DNA from: an uncultured Bacteroidota bacterium
GTDB taxonomy: Bacteria; Bacteroidota; Bacteroidia; JADZBD01
NCBI GenBank assembly: GCA_937924855.1
Contig: CALEYQ010000034.1
Location: forward strand, 1-36,974
DNA length: 36,974 nt
Reading direction: 5' to 3'
Below are positions 30,808-36,974 of the stretch, one piece after another. Within the stretch, counting starts at the first letter, position 1. The number at the start of each line of letters is the position of its first letter. Under the pieces are notes generated by a model. The model did no database searches. It saw only the letters and a list, made by a program, of their open reading frames with translations, and was not told the DNA's origin. A program made the translations under genes and the position numbers.

Positions 30808-33237
30808 TTATCGGGTTTTGACGATTTTAAACGGTGTTCCGAGAAGGTTACCATCAGAGCCTTTAGCAACAACAAAATAAATTCCCTGAGGAATTCCGGG
30901 CTGCACCTGGAAATCGCCCACTTTGGCATTGATTCGGCTGGATTGAATAATCTGACCGCTCAGGCCGACCAGTTCAATACTACCCCATCCGCCGGGAAGT
31001 TCAGTCAGGGCATACATAATTTTGCTGTTTTCAGAGAGGGGATTTGGATATACAACAATTTGATTTTCAATAGTTTTGACATCATGAACGAAACTAGTGG
31101 TTATACTGCTGTCGGTGATACGGAAGTAATCGAATCCACCTTCCACAATATGACCGGGACTTGCATCAACGGCTCTCACCCTAACCTGCATGGTAGAGGT
31201 AATGGGAATATATTGGGAAATCTTATAAGCCCTCTGAATCCAAGTGCTTTGCGGTCCACTTATGGCAGTAACCACATCAACTGCCACGGTTGTTGTACCG
31301 TTGCTGATGGATATTTTCAAAGTATCATTTGGCATTCCGCTTCCGCCTCCGTTGTAAAACCATCTTGAATACCGAAGATATGGGTTGGGGTAACCTGTGA
31401 GGTTCATAACAGGAGAAATCAAAGTGGTATGGCCGCCGTCCACATCATCATCGCCGGCGGAATTACCCTGGTTTCCGGTAACAAAGGCATTTTCAAAGCA
31501 ATCGTTATTTACATCGTATTCAGGGTTTGCCTGGGAATTACCATTCGAGGTTCCTCGCGGCTCACCGCGCTCCCAAAAGCCATCCGTGGCGGTGGAACTG
31601 ATAGTCCAGTTATAATTCCAGGTAAAATCGTCGTAATAACCGGAATCTAGAGCAATAACCAGAGGGCCGGAGGTAGAGGAAATGTTTACGTTACCGGCGC
31701 ATTGGGTCCAGTAGGTCCATTTTCCTGCCATTATTTCATACGTCCCGGGATATCCGGAAGGGAAAGTAAAGTTTCCGTTAGCATCTGTAATGGTATCGAA
31801 GCGGAACGTTGCGTTCCAGACTTTTACTCTTGCATTTGGGATTCCTGCGCCGTTCCATAGTTGAATAACCTGTCCGGTAATGGGAATGGTTGCTATGGGA
31901 ACCAGAGCCACGTTTTGAGTAGTTACAACCCCATTGTTAAGGGTAACTGAAATGGTTTGGGAAAAATATCCCGGCTTGGAATACTGCACACTATAGGTTC
32001 CGGCAACTGCATTTCCGGTTCCGTAAAAACCATTAGGTGCAGAACTTGCATTGCCCGGGGTGGTAAGTATTTGAACCGAGGCACCATTAATGGGCAAACC
32101 GGTTGAGAAATCGGTAATAGTTCCTTCAAGGTAACAGGCCCGGGTATAAGTAGGATTCAGCACAAATAGGCCGTTATTAATATCGCTGGCAATAATTTTT
32201 CCGGAAGGCAAATAGGGGTTTACTCCCCAGCATCCCGAGAAGCCTCCTCCCTGTCCCTGGGTGTATGTATCGTACCAGGCTACATTTACCATATTATTCG
32301 GCCGGCCAACATCTGTAATCACAACCCCGTCTTTATACCAGGAAGTAACGGCAAAATCATTTCCACCCACATTAATGATATGGGTATTGTGAACCACGCT
32401 TCCTCCTCCGGCATTTTGAGACTGGATACGATCCAACTCCTGAATATTTCCCAGGTTTTGGATATCGTAACTGGCGAGGTAGGAATTATTTACTTCATCG
32501 GTGGTGAACAGGAATTTGGAATTGAAGGTTGGGAGCCAGGTATTGTGGGTAAAGTTGGAGGGAGTATTTTGCGTTTGGAGCACTTGGGGAGAAGCGGGAT
32601 TGGTAAGATTCATTACCGAAAAATATCCGGCATAAATATGCCCTCCGTAAAGTGTGTCGTTTCTTACATACCCATCGTGCACATAGTTTGTGTTATAAAT
32701 ACCGAGGTACTGAGGATTGGTAGGAGTGGTTGCAACGCTGGCTATTATTACTCCACCGTTTCCGATATTACTTCCGTACAAATATAATTTCCCGTTATCT
32801 GCGTGCAAAGCGTGGATGGTTTGCAACTGGGTGCTCATAATGGTGGGGGTCCAGGTATAGACAGGAACAGAGGGGTTGGGCAGATTGGTAAGATCAATAA
32901 TCTGCAGACCAATAGAGCCGCATTCGGTAGTTACATAAGCGTAGTTACCCCAGGTTTTTACTTCCCGCCAGGAGCATGATGGGCCCGGAACCTGAGTAAT
33001 CTGAACAGGATTGGCAGGATTGGTAACATTCACAATGGAGAGTCCGTTTTGGGCTCCTACCAGCGCATATTCATTACCATTGCTTCCTACATAATGCCAG
33101 ATGTTGCTGAGAGCCTGGCCCGGGTAAGCAAGCTGGCCTGAAAGGGTCATGTTGTAGTTAGGAGCCTGAGCTGAAATAATGCCGAAGGCAAAAATCAGAA
33201 TTCCGGTAAGGAGTGACCGGAGCGAAATGGATTTCAT
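30808..33237 (-). CDS. T9SS-exported surface protein: LVIVD-repeat beta-propeller, CarboxypepD-like, jelly-roll and sorting domains
   Basis: 809 residues. Signal peptide (1-23, SLRSLLTGILIFAFGIISAQ). Residues about 30-365 form LVIVD-type repeats of a 'choice-of-anchor B' propeller (GLSIVNVTNPANPVQITQV, GLQIIDLTNLPNP, YFSVMNLTNPASPQVLQ). Two carboxypeptidase-regulatory-like Ig folds follow (ACYLEGTITDFSTGLPINGA; ITGQVIQLWNGAGIPNARVK), then a jelly-roll/MAM-like region (DGFWERGEPRGT, DVDGGHTTLISPVMNLTGYP). The last 75 or so residues are a type A T9SS sorting domain (VVYPNPLSENSKIMYAL, ELVGLSGQIIQSS, GIPQGIYFVVA). The sorting domain is removed on export and the protein is anchored to A-LPS or released. 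Probably adhesive or glycan-binding; no catalytic residues seen. Single gene with its own terminator. Confidence 0.9.
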   Translation of the reverse strand: MKSISLRSLLTGILIFAFGIISAQAPNYNMTLSGQLAYPGQALSNIWHYVGSNGNEYALVGAQNGLSIVNVTNPANPVQITQVPGPSCSWREVKTWGNYAYVTTECGSIGLQIIDLTNLPNPSVPVYTWTPTIMSTQLQTIHALHADNGKLYLYGSNIGNGGVIIASVATTPTNPQYLGIYNTNYVHDGYVRNDTLYGGHIYAGYFSVMNLTNPASPQVLQTQNTPSNFTHNTWLPTFNSKFLFTTDEVNNSYLASYDIQNLGNIQELDRIQSQNAGGGSVVHNTHIINVGGNDFAVTSWYKDGVVITDVGRPNNMVNVAWYDTYTQGQGGGFSGCWGVNPYLPSGKIIASDINNGLFVLNPTYTRACYLEGTITDFSTGLPINGASVQILTTPGNASSAPNGFYGTGNAVAGTYSVQYSKPGYFSQTISVTLNNGVVTTQNVALVPIATIPITGQVIQLWNGAGIPNARVKVWNATFRFDTITDANGNFTFPSGYPGTYEIMAGKWTYWTQCAGNVNISSTSGPLVIALDSGYYDDFTWNYNWTISSTATDGFWERGEPRGTSNGNSQANPEYDVNNDCFENAFVTGNQGNSAGDDDVDGGHTTLISPVMNLTGYPNPYLRYSRWFYNGGGSGMPNDTLKISISNGTTTVAVDVVTAISGPQSTWIQRAYKISQYIPITSTMQVRVRAVDASPGHIVEGGFDYFRITDSSITTSFVHDVKTIENQIVVYPNPLSENSKIMYALTELPGGWGSIELVGLSGQIIQSSRINAKVGDFQVQPGIPQGIYFVVAKGSDGNLLGTPFKIVKTR

Positions 33238-33339
33238 AATTGGTTTTTTGGTTATGTAAAAATAAGGAAATAACCTGAACCGTTTTAATTTCTTTTTCAG
33301 GGGTTAATTGCAGGGGATGAGCGGAAAAAAACAGGTGTT

Positions 33340-33371
33340 TTTGGGTAATTCGAAACAATATACTTATCTTG
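33340..33371 (+). promoter_or_regulatory. Putative promoter of the small membrane-protein gene
   Basis: TTTG at 33340-33343, 21 nt, then TATCTTG at 33365-33371, a near match to TAnnTTTG that is one T short. The ATG at 33407 lies about 30 nt beyond the expected start site, whereas the ATGs at 33308 and 33317 are upstream of the box and so unlikely to be used. Confidence 0.35.
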
Positions 33372-33406
33372 AAAACAGAAACCCGAAACGTTCATCCTTT
33401 CCAGCC

Positions 33407-33850
33407 ATGGAATATCGGAATATCCAAACCGGAAAACCTTTTTTGTGGATTACCATATTTTTGTTTGTTATTGTCTTTTGGGTTCAATTTAACTTTTTGC
33501 CGGAAGAATTTTTTTCTCTTTCTCTGGCGTTCTCTATTCTGCTGATGGTTTTTGCATTTTTGTTTTACCGTTTGAAAACCACGGTAAATGATCATGAGAT
33601 TGTGGTTTCGTTCGGACTCGGGCTCATTGAAAAGCGAATTTCTCTGAGTAAAATTCTCAGGGTTAACAAAGTCAGAAACCCGATATACATCGGCTGGGGC
33701 ATACGATTCGGTCCGGGCTACACACTTTATAATATAAGGGGGTTCGATGCCGTGGAAATTGAATTTAAAGACCGAAAATGGCGGTTTCGGATAGGAACCA
33801 ACGACCAGGAAGGCCTCCACCGGGCCATTGCATCCCGATTAAAAGCATGA
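33407..33850 (+). CDS. Small membrane protein with a PH-like domain
   Basis: 147 residues from ATG 33407 (MEYRNIQTGKPFLWITIFLF). Two transmembrane helices form a hairpin (about 10-28 and 35-52) separated by FNFLPEEFF. A cytoplasmic beta-rich domain follows: LKTTVNDHEIVVSFGLGLIEKRISL, then KILRVNKVRNPIYIGWGIRF and GFDAVEIEFKDRKWRFRIGT, closing with an amphipathic helix EGLHRAIASRL. This is the layout of the bacterial PH-like (YdbS/DUF304-type) proteins, and the central GWGIRF motif recurs in them. Function is unknown. A thioredoxin-like gene starts 21 nt downstream, probably in the same transcript. Confidence 0.75.
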   Translation: MEYRNIQTGKPFLWITIFLFVIVFWVQFNFLPEEFFSLSLAFSILLMVFAFLFYRLKTTVNDHEIVVSFGLGLIEKRISLSKILRVNKVRNPIYIGWGIRFGPGYTLYNIRGFDAVEIEFKDRKWRFRIGTNDQEGLHRAIASRLKA

Positions 33851-33871
33851 TTTTTGATTATACTCTGTTAT

Positions 33872-34387
33872 ATGCGAATATTCTTAACCCTGTTTTTTTT
33901 TCAAATGCTCTTCTACATCGGAGCGCCTGCACAACCCCGTATAATTAAGGTCGAGGACCTGAAAAAAATGATACCGGATTCGGGCGACACCCTGTACATC
34001 ATTAATTTCTGGGCTACCTGGTGCGTTCCCTGCGTACAGGAAATGCCTCATTTTCTGGCTTTACACAAAGAAATCACCGAAAAGAAACTTAAAGCCAGAG
34101 TTTTGCTGGTAAGTCTTGATTATGCCGAAGATTATGAAAGCAAATTGCTTCCGTTTTTCAAGAAACACGGCTTACCCGGCTCAACCTATTTGCTGGATGA
34201 AATTAATGCCAACTATTTCATTCCTGCCATAGATCCCAAATGGAGCGGCACCCTTCCCACTACCCTGGCTTTAAAAGGCTGGAACGAGCCACGCCGGCTT
34301 CATGAGGGGCAGCTGGACGAAAACGGATTGCGTGAACTGGCAGGGTTGGAACCAACGACCAAAAGCCCCGGTAAGACGGGGCATTGA
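33872..34387 (+). CDS. Exported thioredoxin-like protein, TlpA/ResA type
   Basis: 171 residues from ATG 33872, which begins a signal peptide (MRIFLTLFFFQMLFYIGAPA); the frame also opens at a TTG at 33854. The mature domain has the active site FWATWCVPCVQEMP with Cys51 and Cys54, the cis-Pro region GTLPTTLALK and a long alpha insertion (LLVSLDYAEDYESKLLPFFK) typical of TlpA/ResA periplasmic reductases. It probably reduces disulfides in exported proteins. The final codons overlap a hairpin that, read on the other strand, ends the RRM gene. Stop is TGA. Confidence 0.88.
   Translation: MRIFLTLFFFQMLFYIGAPAQPRIIKVEDLKKMIPDSGDTLYIINFWATWCVPCVQEMPHFLALHKEITEKKLKARVLLVSLDYAEDYESKLLPFFKKHGLPGSTYLLDEINANYFIPAIDPKWSGTLPTTLALKGWNEPRRLHEGQLDENGLRELAGLEPTTKSPGKTGH
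34361..34382 (-). terminator. Terminator of the RRM gene, inside the 3' end of the thioredoxin-like gene
   Basis: GCCCCG (34365-34370), 6-nt loop, CGGGGC (34377-34382). Read on the minus strand this 6-bp stem is followed by TTTT (34361-34364 complement), about 27 nt after the RRM gene stop. It lies within the coding sequence of the convergent thioredoxin-like gene. Confidence 0.6.
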
Positions 34388-34408
34388 ATCAGGACAGCCG
34401 GTAAACTA

Positions 34409-34654
34409 TCAGGCTTTTGGACGCGCTTCGCTTACGGCAAGATTGCGGCTTCTCACGGGTTGTCCGTTAAGACCTGCAATGGCTGCCTGGGCCTGCGCAT
34501 CATCCGGCATTTCAACAAAACCGAATCCCTTGCTGCGGCCGGAAACTTTGTCGGTAATAATCTTTACAGAATTTACTGTTCCGAATTTTTCAAACTGTTC
34601 CCTGATTTCGCTTTCTTTAACTGCGTAATCAAGATTTCCGATAAAAATGTTCAT
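34409..34654 (-). CDS. RRM-type RNA-binding protein
   Basis: 81 residues, one RNA-recognition motif and nothing else. RNP2 is IFIGNL (3-8) and RNP1 is KGFGFVEM (42-49), with the aromatic residues Phe4, Phe44 and Phe46 in RNA-stacking positions. It ends soon after the last strand (NLAVSEARPKA), shorter than the Gly-rich cyanobacterial Rbp proteins. These single-RRM proteins are abundant in Bacteroidota and were shown in Bacteroides to act as global RNA-binding regulators; that role is inferred here. It converges with the thioredoxin-like gene. It has its own promoter. Confidence 0.95.
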   Translation of the reverse strand: MNIFIGNLDYAVKESEIREQFEKFGTVNSVKIITDKVSGRSKGFGFVEMPDDAQAQAAIAGLNGQPVRSRNLAVSEARPKA

Positions 34655-34674
34655 TAGAAGAAAGAATTAATGTG

Positions 34675-34682
34675 CAAATGTA
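34675..34682 (-). promoter_or_regulatory. -7 box of the RRM gene
   Basis: TACATTTG on the minus strand matches TAnnTTTG exactly and lies 20 nt before the ATG at 34654, giving a leader of about 15 nt that is AU-rich. No clear -33 element. Confidence 0.55.
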
Positions 34683-34723
34683 TGATTTTTTCCAATACGT
34701 GCTACCTTCCTTTAAATAAAGAC

Positions 34724-35017
34724 TTAGGCAAAAATCCGGATGTCTCTGATCCACTCTTCTCCCAGCTCCTTATTGATATCATCAATCAGGGCAGATTTTC
34801 CCATAAGAATTTCGTTTCTGATGACCGGAGATTCGATAAAAGCGATCAAAATCCCATCCCGGATTTTTAACTCCCGGGTATTTTTGGAAATCAGGGTTCC
34901 CAGGCGTTTTTCCCAAAAGGTTTTCACTTTTGCCTCCCGCATTTTATCGTCGAGGCGATAGGTGCGCAAAAGGTCCTCAATGGCCTGCTTCAGCGTTTTT
35001 TCGTTATTGCCCGACAT
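34724..35017 (-). CDS. DUF721 / DciA-like protein
   Basis: 97 residues. It matches the small DUF721 fold: an N-terminal helix (TLKQAIEDLLRTYRLDDKM), then TFWEKRLGTLISKNTRELKIRDGILIAF split into the KH-like core, closing with INKELGEEWIRDIRIF. DUF721 includes DciA, the ancestral loader of the replicative helicase DnaB in bacteria that lack DnaC, so a helicase-loading role is plausible. Its gene overlaps the 3' end of recF by 14 bp and is translated from the same transcript. The recF-DUF721 neighbourhood is conserved in many bacteria. Confidence 0.87.
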   Translation of the reverse strand: MSGNNEKTLKQAIEDLLRTYRLDDKMREAKVKTFWEKRLGTLISKNTRELKIRDGILIAFIESPVIRNEILMGKSALIDDINKELGEEWIRDIRIFA

Positions 35018-36122
35018 ATTCAGCGTCTAAAATTTCACCGTTTTTTACCGTAAACATTTTCACTTCTGCATCAATGCCCGAGAACAAATTTTTCATGGTA
35101 ATGGCATTAGCATCGGTTATAAAAACCTGCCCGAAAGTCCGGTTCCCTACCATTTCCAGCATTTTCCTTATTCTGACTTCATCCAGATGGGCAAACAGAT
35201 CATCGAGCAATAAGAGGGGCGTAGTGCCGGTATTCTCCTTCAGAATGTTAAACTGAGCCAGCTTTAAGGCTAACAAGGCCGTTTTCTGTTGTCCCTGGGA
35301 ACCAAACTTTTTCAGCGATTTACCGTCGAGCATAAATTCCAGATCATCGCGGTGAATCCCGGTTCCGGAATATCCCAGCCAGGAATCCCGCTCCCTTCCC
35401 GCCACCATCAATTCAGCCCAGGTCGACTCCAGCAGGGCACTTTTATAAGCTATCTGTGGCTCTTCCTTTCCGGAAGAAAGATTCTGATAATTCCGGATAA
35501 ACTCCGGCATTAATAACTGGCAAAAGCGCTGCCGTTTAAGAAAAATTTCCGTGGCCGGGCCTTCCATCTGGCTGTCGTACACATCGAGCATTTCCTGGTC
35601 GCCGTTTTTGTTTTCGCGGATTTTCTTCAACAGGCTGTTCTTTTGGGAAAGCAGATTGATATAGAAAATAAGATTCCGGAGGTAATCAGGATCCATTACG
35701 GCAATAAAACTGTCGAGAAACTTGCGTCGCTCCTCCCCGCCCCCAATCAGAATAGACTGGTCGGAAGGGGAAACCAAGACCAGGGGAATGAGCCCCAGAT
35801 GCTCGGAAAGTTTTTCGTATTCTTTTTTATTTTTCCGGAAGCTCTTTTTCTGTCCTTTCTTAAGGCCGCAAAAAATATCCAGCACCTTACCCTGTTTTTC
35901 GAAGCTGCCTTCTATCAGGAAAAAAGAGGCTTCATTTCTTATGTTCTGGGAATCTGCCGGGGGGAGAAAACTTTTGCAATTGGCCAGATAGTGAACCGCA
36001 TCCAGAAAATTGGTTTTTCCCGAGCCATTTTTTCCCGTAAAACAGTTAATTTCAGGCGATAAGAGAAGGTTCGCCTCGGGGTAATTCTTAAAGTTAACCA
36101 ATTGGATATTCCTCAAAAACAT
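35004..36122 (-). CDS. recF: DNA replication and repair protein RecF
   Basis: 372 residues from ATG 36122 (MFLRNIQLVNFKNYPEANLL), the standard RecF N-terminus. An in-frame ATG at 36140 lies upstream of the -7 box and can be excluded. RecF is an SMC-like ATPase that, with RecO and RecR, loads RecA at gapped DNA. Walker A is GKNGSGKT (30-37), the ABC signature region is FGSQGQQKTALLALKLAQ, and Walker B is LLLLDDLFAHLDE. dnaA, dnaN and gyrB are not alongside, as is usual in Bacteroidota. It overlaps DUF721 by 14 bp and is divergent from the TPR gene at 36212. Confidence 0.96.
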   Translation of the reverse strand: MFLRNIQLVNFKNYPEANLLLSPEINCFTGKNGSGKTNFLDAVHYLANCKSFLPPADSQNIRNEASFFLIEGSFEKQGKVLDIFCGLKKGQKKSFRKNKKEYEKLSEHLGLIPLVLVSPSDQSILIGGGEERRKFLDSFIAVMDPDYLRNLIFYINLLSQKNSLLKKIRENKNGDQEMLDVYDSQMEGPATEIFLKRQRFCQLLMPEFIRNYQNLSSGKEEPQIAYKSALLESTWAELMVAGRERDSWLGYSGTGIHRDDLEFMLDGKSLKKFGSQGQQKTALLALKLAQFNILKENTGTTPLLLLDDLFAHLDEVRIRKMLEMVGNRTFGQVFITDANAITMKNLFSGIDAEVKMFTVKNGEILDAEYVGQ

Positions 36123-36126
36123 GGTA

Positions 36127-36134
36127 CAAAGGTA
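36127..36134 (-). promoter_or_regulatory. -7 box directly before recF
   Basis: TACCTTTG on the minus strand matches TAnnTTTG exactly and is followed by 4 nt (TACC) and the recF ATG. The mRNA should begin at or beside the start codon. It fixes the start at 36122. No clear -33 element. Confidence 0.55.
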
Positions 36135-36160
36135 AGCCAAGGCGGAATAAAGAGGCCGAA

Positions 36161-36190
36161 TTGGTTATTCACAAAAAAATCTTAATTTTG
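36161..36190 (+). promoter_or_regulatory. Promoter of the membrane-anchored TPR gene
   Basis: TTG at 36161-36163, 19 nt, then TAATTTTG at 36183-36190, an exact -7 box with ideal spacing. This is the best complete promoter in the window. The ATG at 36212 is 21 nt downstream of the box. Confidence 0.7.
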
Positions 36191-36211
36191 ACCCCTCAAT
36201 TTTTAATTTAA

Positions 36212-36974
36212 ATGGCTGATAATAAAGAAGAACCAATTGTAGACGTTCAGGGCGCCCTCAGCAAAACCGAACAATACATTGAACAGAACAAAAAATCCCT
36301 GCTGGTAATCCTGAGTGTTGTTGCCGGTTTGATCATTTTGATTTTCGGATACCGCGAATTCTACAGTAAACCCATGGAGCAACAGGCTTACGAAGCGATG
36401 TTTGCCGCAGAGAAATATTTTGAGAAAGATTCGGTCGATAAGGCCATGAACGGAGATGGAACAAATCCCGGCTTTATTGAAATCGTAGAAGAATACGGAA
36501 GCACCAAGGCCGGTAATCTGGCCAAATATTACCTGGGTGTTTGCTATTTCCAGAAGGGAAACTATGAAGCCTGCATTGAATCGCTGGATGATTTTTCTCC
36601 TAAAGGATTATTTGTAGGGCCCGTATCTGAGTCGTTGTTTGGTGATGCTTTGATGGAATTAGGGAAAACTGAGGAAGCTATTGATCATTACCTCAAGGGG
36701 GCAAATATGGATCGCAACGAAATGACGACCCCTATGCTTTTGATGAAAGCGGGAAAGTCGTACGAGTTGCTTGGAAAATACAAAGAAGCTGCCGGTTTGT
36801 ACGAACAGATCCGCAACGAATTTCCTGAGACTAACGAGGGAAAGGAGATCGACAAGCATTTATTTTTTTTTTTTTTCATAAAACGCATAACCGAACAAGG
36901 TCCCCTGCCCAATAACAAGGATTTTTCCGATCTGCGCCCTTCCTATAGAGTGCCTCCTGAGGAAGCATCCACAC
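36212..36974 (+). CDS. Membrane-anchored TPR protein, YfgM-like; runs off the right edge
   Basis: The frame is open from ATG 36212 to the window end (254 codons) with no stop seen. The cytoplasmic N-terminus (MADNKEEPIVDVQGALSKTE) is followed by one transmembrane helix (about 29-47) and TPR units: NLAKYYLGVCYFQKGNYEAC, LFGDALMELGKTEEAIDHYL and LLMKAGKSYELLGKYKEAAG. This is the layout of YfgM/Anc-like membrane TPR proteins that interact with translocase-associated chaperones. From memory, relatives end near residue 225. Here a 14-T tract at 36863-36876 puts five Phe at residues 218-222, after which the sequence no longer looks like a TPR. With 13 T the frame would end at once in TAA, so a one-base error or real slippage is likely. 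Confidence 0.8.
   Translation, partial: MADNKEEPIVDVQGALSKTEQYIEQNKKSLLVILSVVAGLIILIFGYREFYSKPMEQQAYEAMFAAEKYFEKDSVDKAMNGDGTNPGFIEIVEEYGSTKAGNLAKYYLGVCYFQKGNYEACIESLDDFSPKGLFVGPVSESLFGDALMELGKTEEAIDHYLKGANMDRNEMTTPMLLMKAGKSYELLGKYKEAAGLYEQIRNEFPETNEGKEIDKHLFFFFFIKRITEQGPLPNNKDFSDLRPSYRVPPEEAST
36863..36876 (+). repeat. 14-T homopolymer in the TPR gene
   Basis: Fourteen T in a row near the expected C-terminus of the TPR protein. With 14 T the frame continues to the window edge; with 13 T it ends within two codons at TAA; with 15 T it ends after about 12 codons. The tract is a candidate for slippage or for a length-calling error. Confidence 0.8.

Noticed and set aside
36122..36140. Upstream in-frame ATG for recF at 36140
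   Set aside because: It precedes the -7 box and adds six residues not seen in RecF proteins.
36688..36918. Minus-strand frame over the poly-T tract
   Set aside because: Low-complexity Lys run from the poly-A complement; antisense of a TPR gene with a good promoter.
1..36974. Wholesale reassignment of TAG to a sense codon
   Set aside because: Only two internal TAGs occur in roughly 11,000 codons and clpC appears to end in TAG; a reassigned codon should be far more frequent. Rare suppression or errors remain possible.
1..36974. CRISPR array, prophage, insertion sequence or defence island
   Set aside because: I saw no spaced direct repeats, transposase or integrase motifs, terminal inverted repeats, or restriction or toxin genes; every large gene is a recognisable chromosomal family.

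Overview
The window is chromosomal DNA from a member of the Bacteroidota, probably class Bacteroidia; I cannot resolve the order. Four things point there. Many genes are preceded by the Bacteroidota -7 promoter element TAnnTTTG. There is a surface protein with a type IX secretion (T9SS) sorting domain. Several families largely confined to this phylum are present (DUF6089/PorG-like barrel, DUF6913, BT_3928-like DoxX protein). Shine-Dalgarno sequences are generally absent. Coding density is very high, no gap exceeds about 290 bp, and I see no phage, insertion sequence or CRISPR array, so this is a housekeeping region.

Layout. (1) 1-7.4 kb: a TPR protein gene interrupted by an in-frame TAG, gyrA, the divergent clpC unfoldase, and a PorG-like outer-membrane barrel. 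(2) 7.4-10.1 kb, minus strand: a DUF6913 gene, dapA, a WcaF-like acetyltransferase and a family 2 glycosyltransferase, with overlaps or gaps of 4 bp. (3) 10.2-11.1 kb: tRNA-Arg(ACG), tRNA-Pro(TGG) and tRNA-Arg(TCT), then an AhpD-like gene that begins 13 nt after the last tRNA and ends in a bidirectional terminator. (4) 11.2-15.5 kb, minus strand: LemA, two TPM-domain proteins, ClpS, an M48 metalloprotease, NfeD and FloA, which reads as a membrane and protein quality-control cluster. (5) 15.7-21.5 kb, plus strand: an aldo/keto reductase, a DUF1015 protein, an RlmI-like rRNA methyltransferase and a PcrA/UvrD helicase. (6) 21.5-30.7 kb, minus strand: DUF1599, DoxX/BT_3928, an orphan OppB-type permease, tpiA, prmA and a roughly 1,497-codon secreted protein whose frame is broken by one TAG at codon 62. 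(7) 30.8-33.2 kb: a T9SS-exported LVIVD-repeat protein. (8) 33.4-37 kb: a small membrane protein, a thioredoxin-like protein, an RRM protein, a DUF721/DciA-like protein, recF, and a membrane-anchored TPR protein that runs off the right edge.

The genes mostly cover DNA topology, repair and replication (gyrA, pcrA, recF, DUF721), regulated proteolysis (clpC with its N-degron adaptor clpS), envelope biogenesis and translation. The most unusual signals are: two long reading frames each interrupted by an in-frame TAG, in a window where TAG ends only 1 of 31 other genes; a repeated TAnnTTTG-N4-ATG arrangement (recF, clpS, pcrA) that predicts leaderless mRNAs; and a tRNA-Pro enclosed in the loop of what looks like a long-range terminator stem. 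I did not find a clearly new defence or mobile system.
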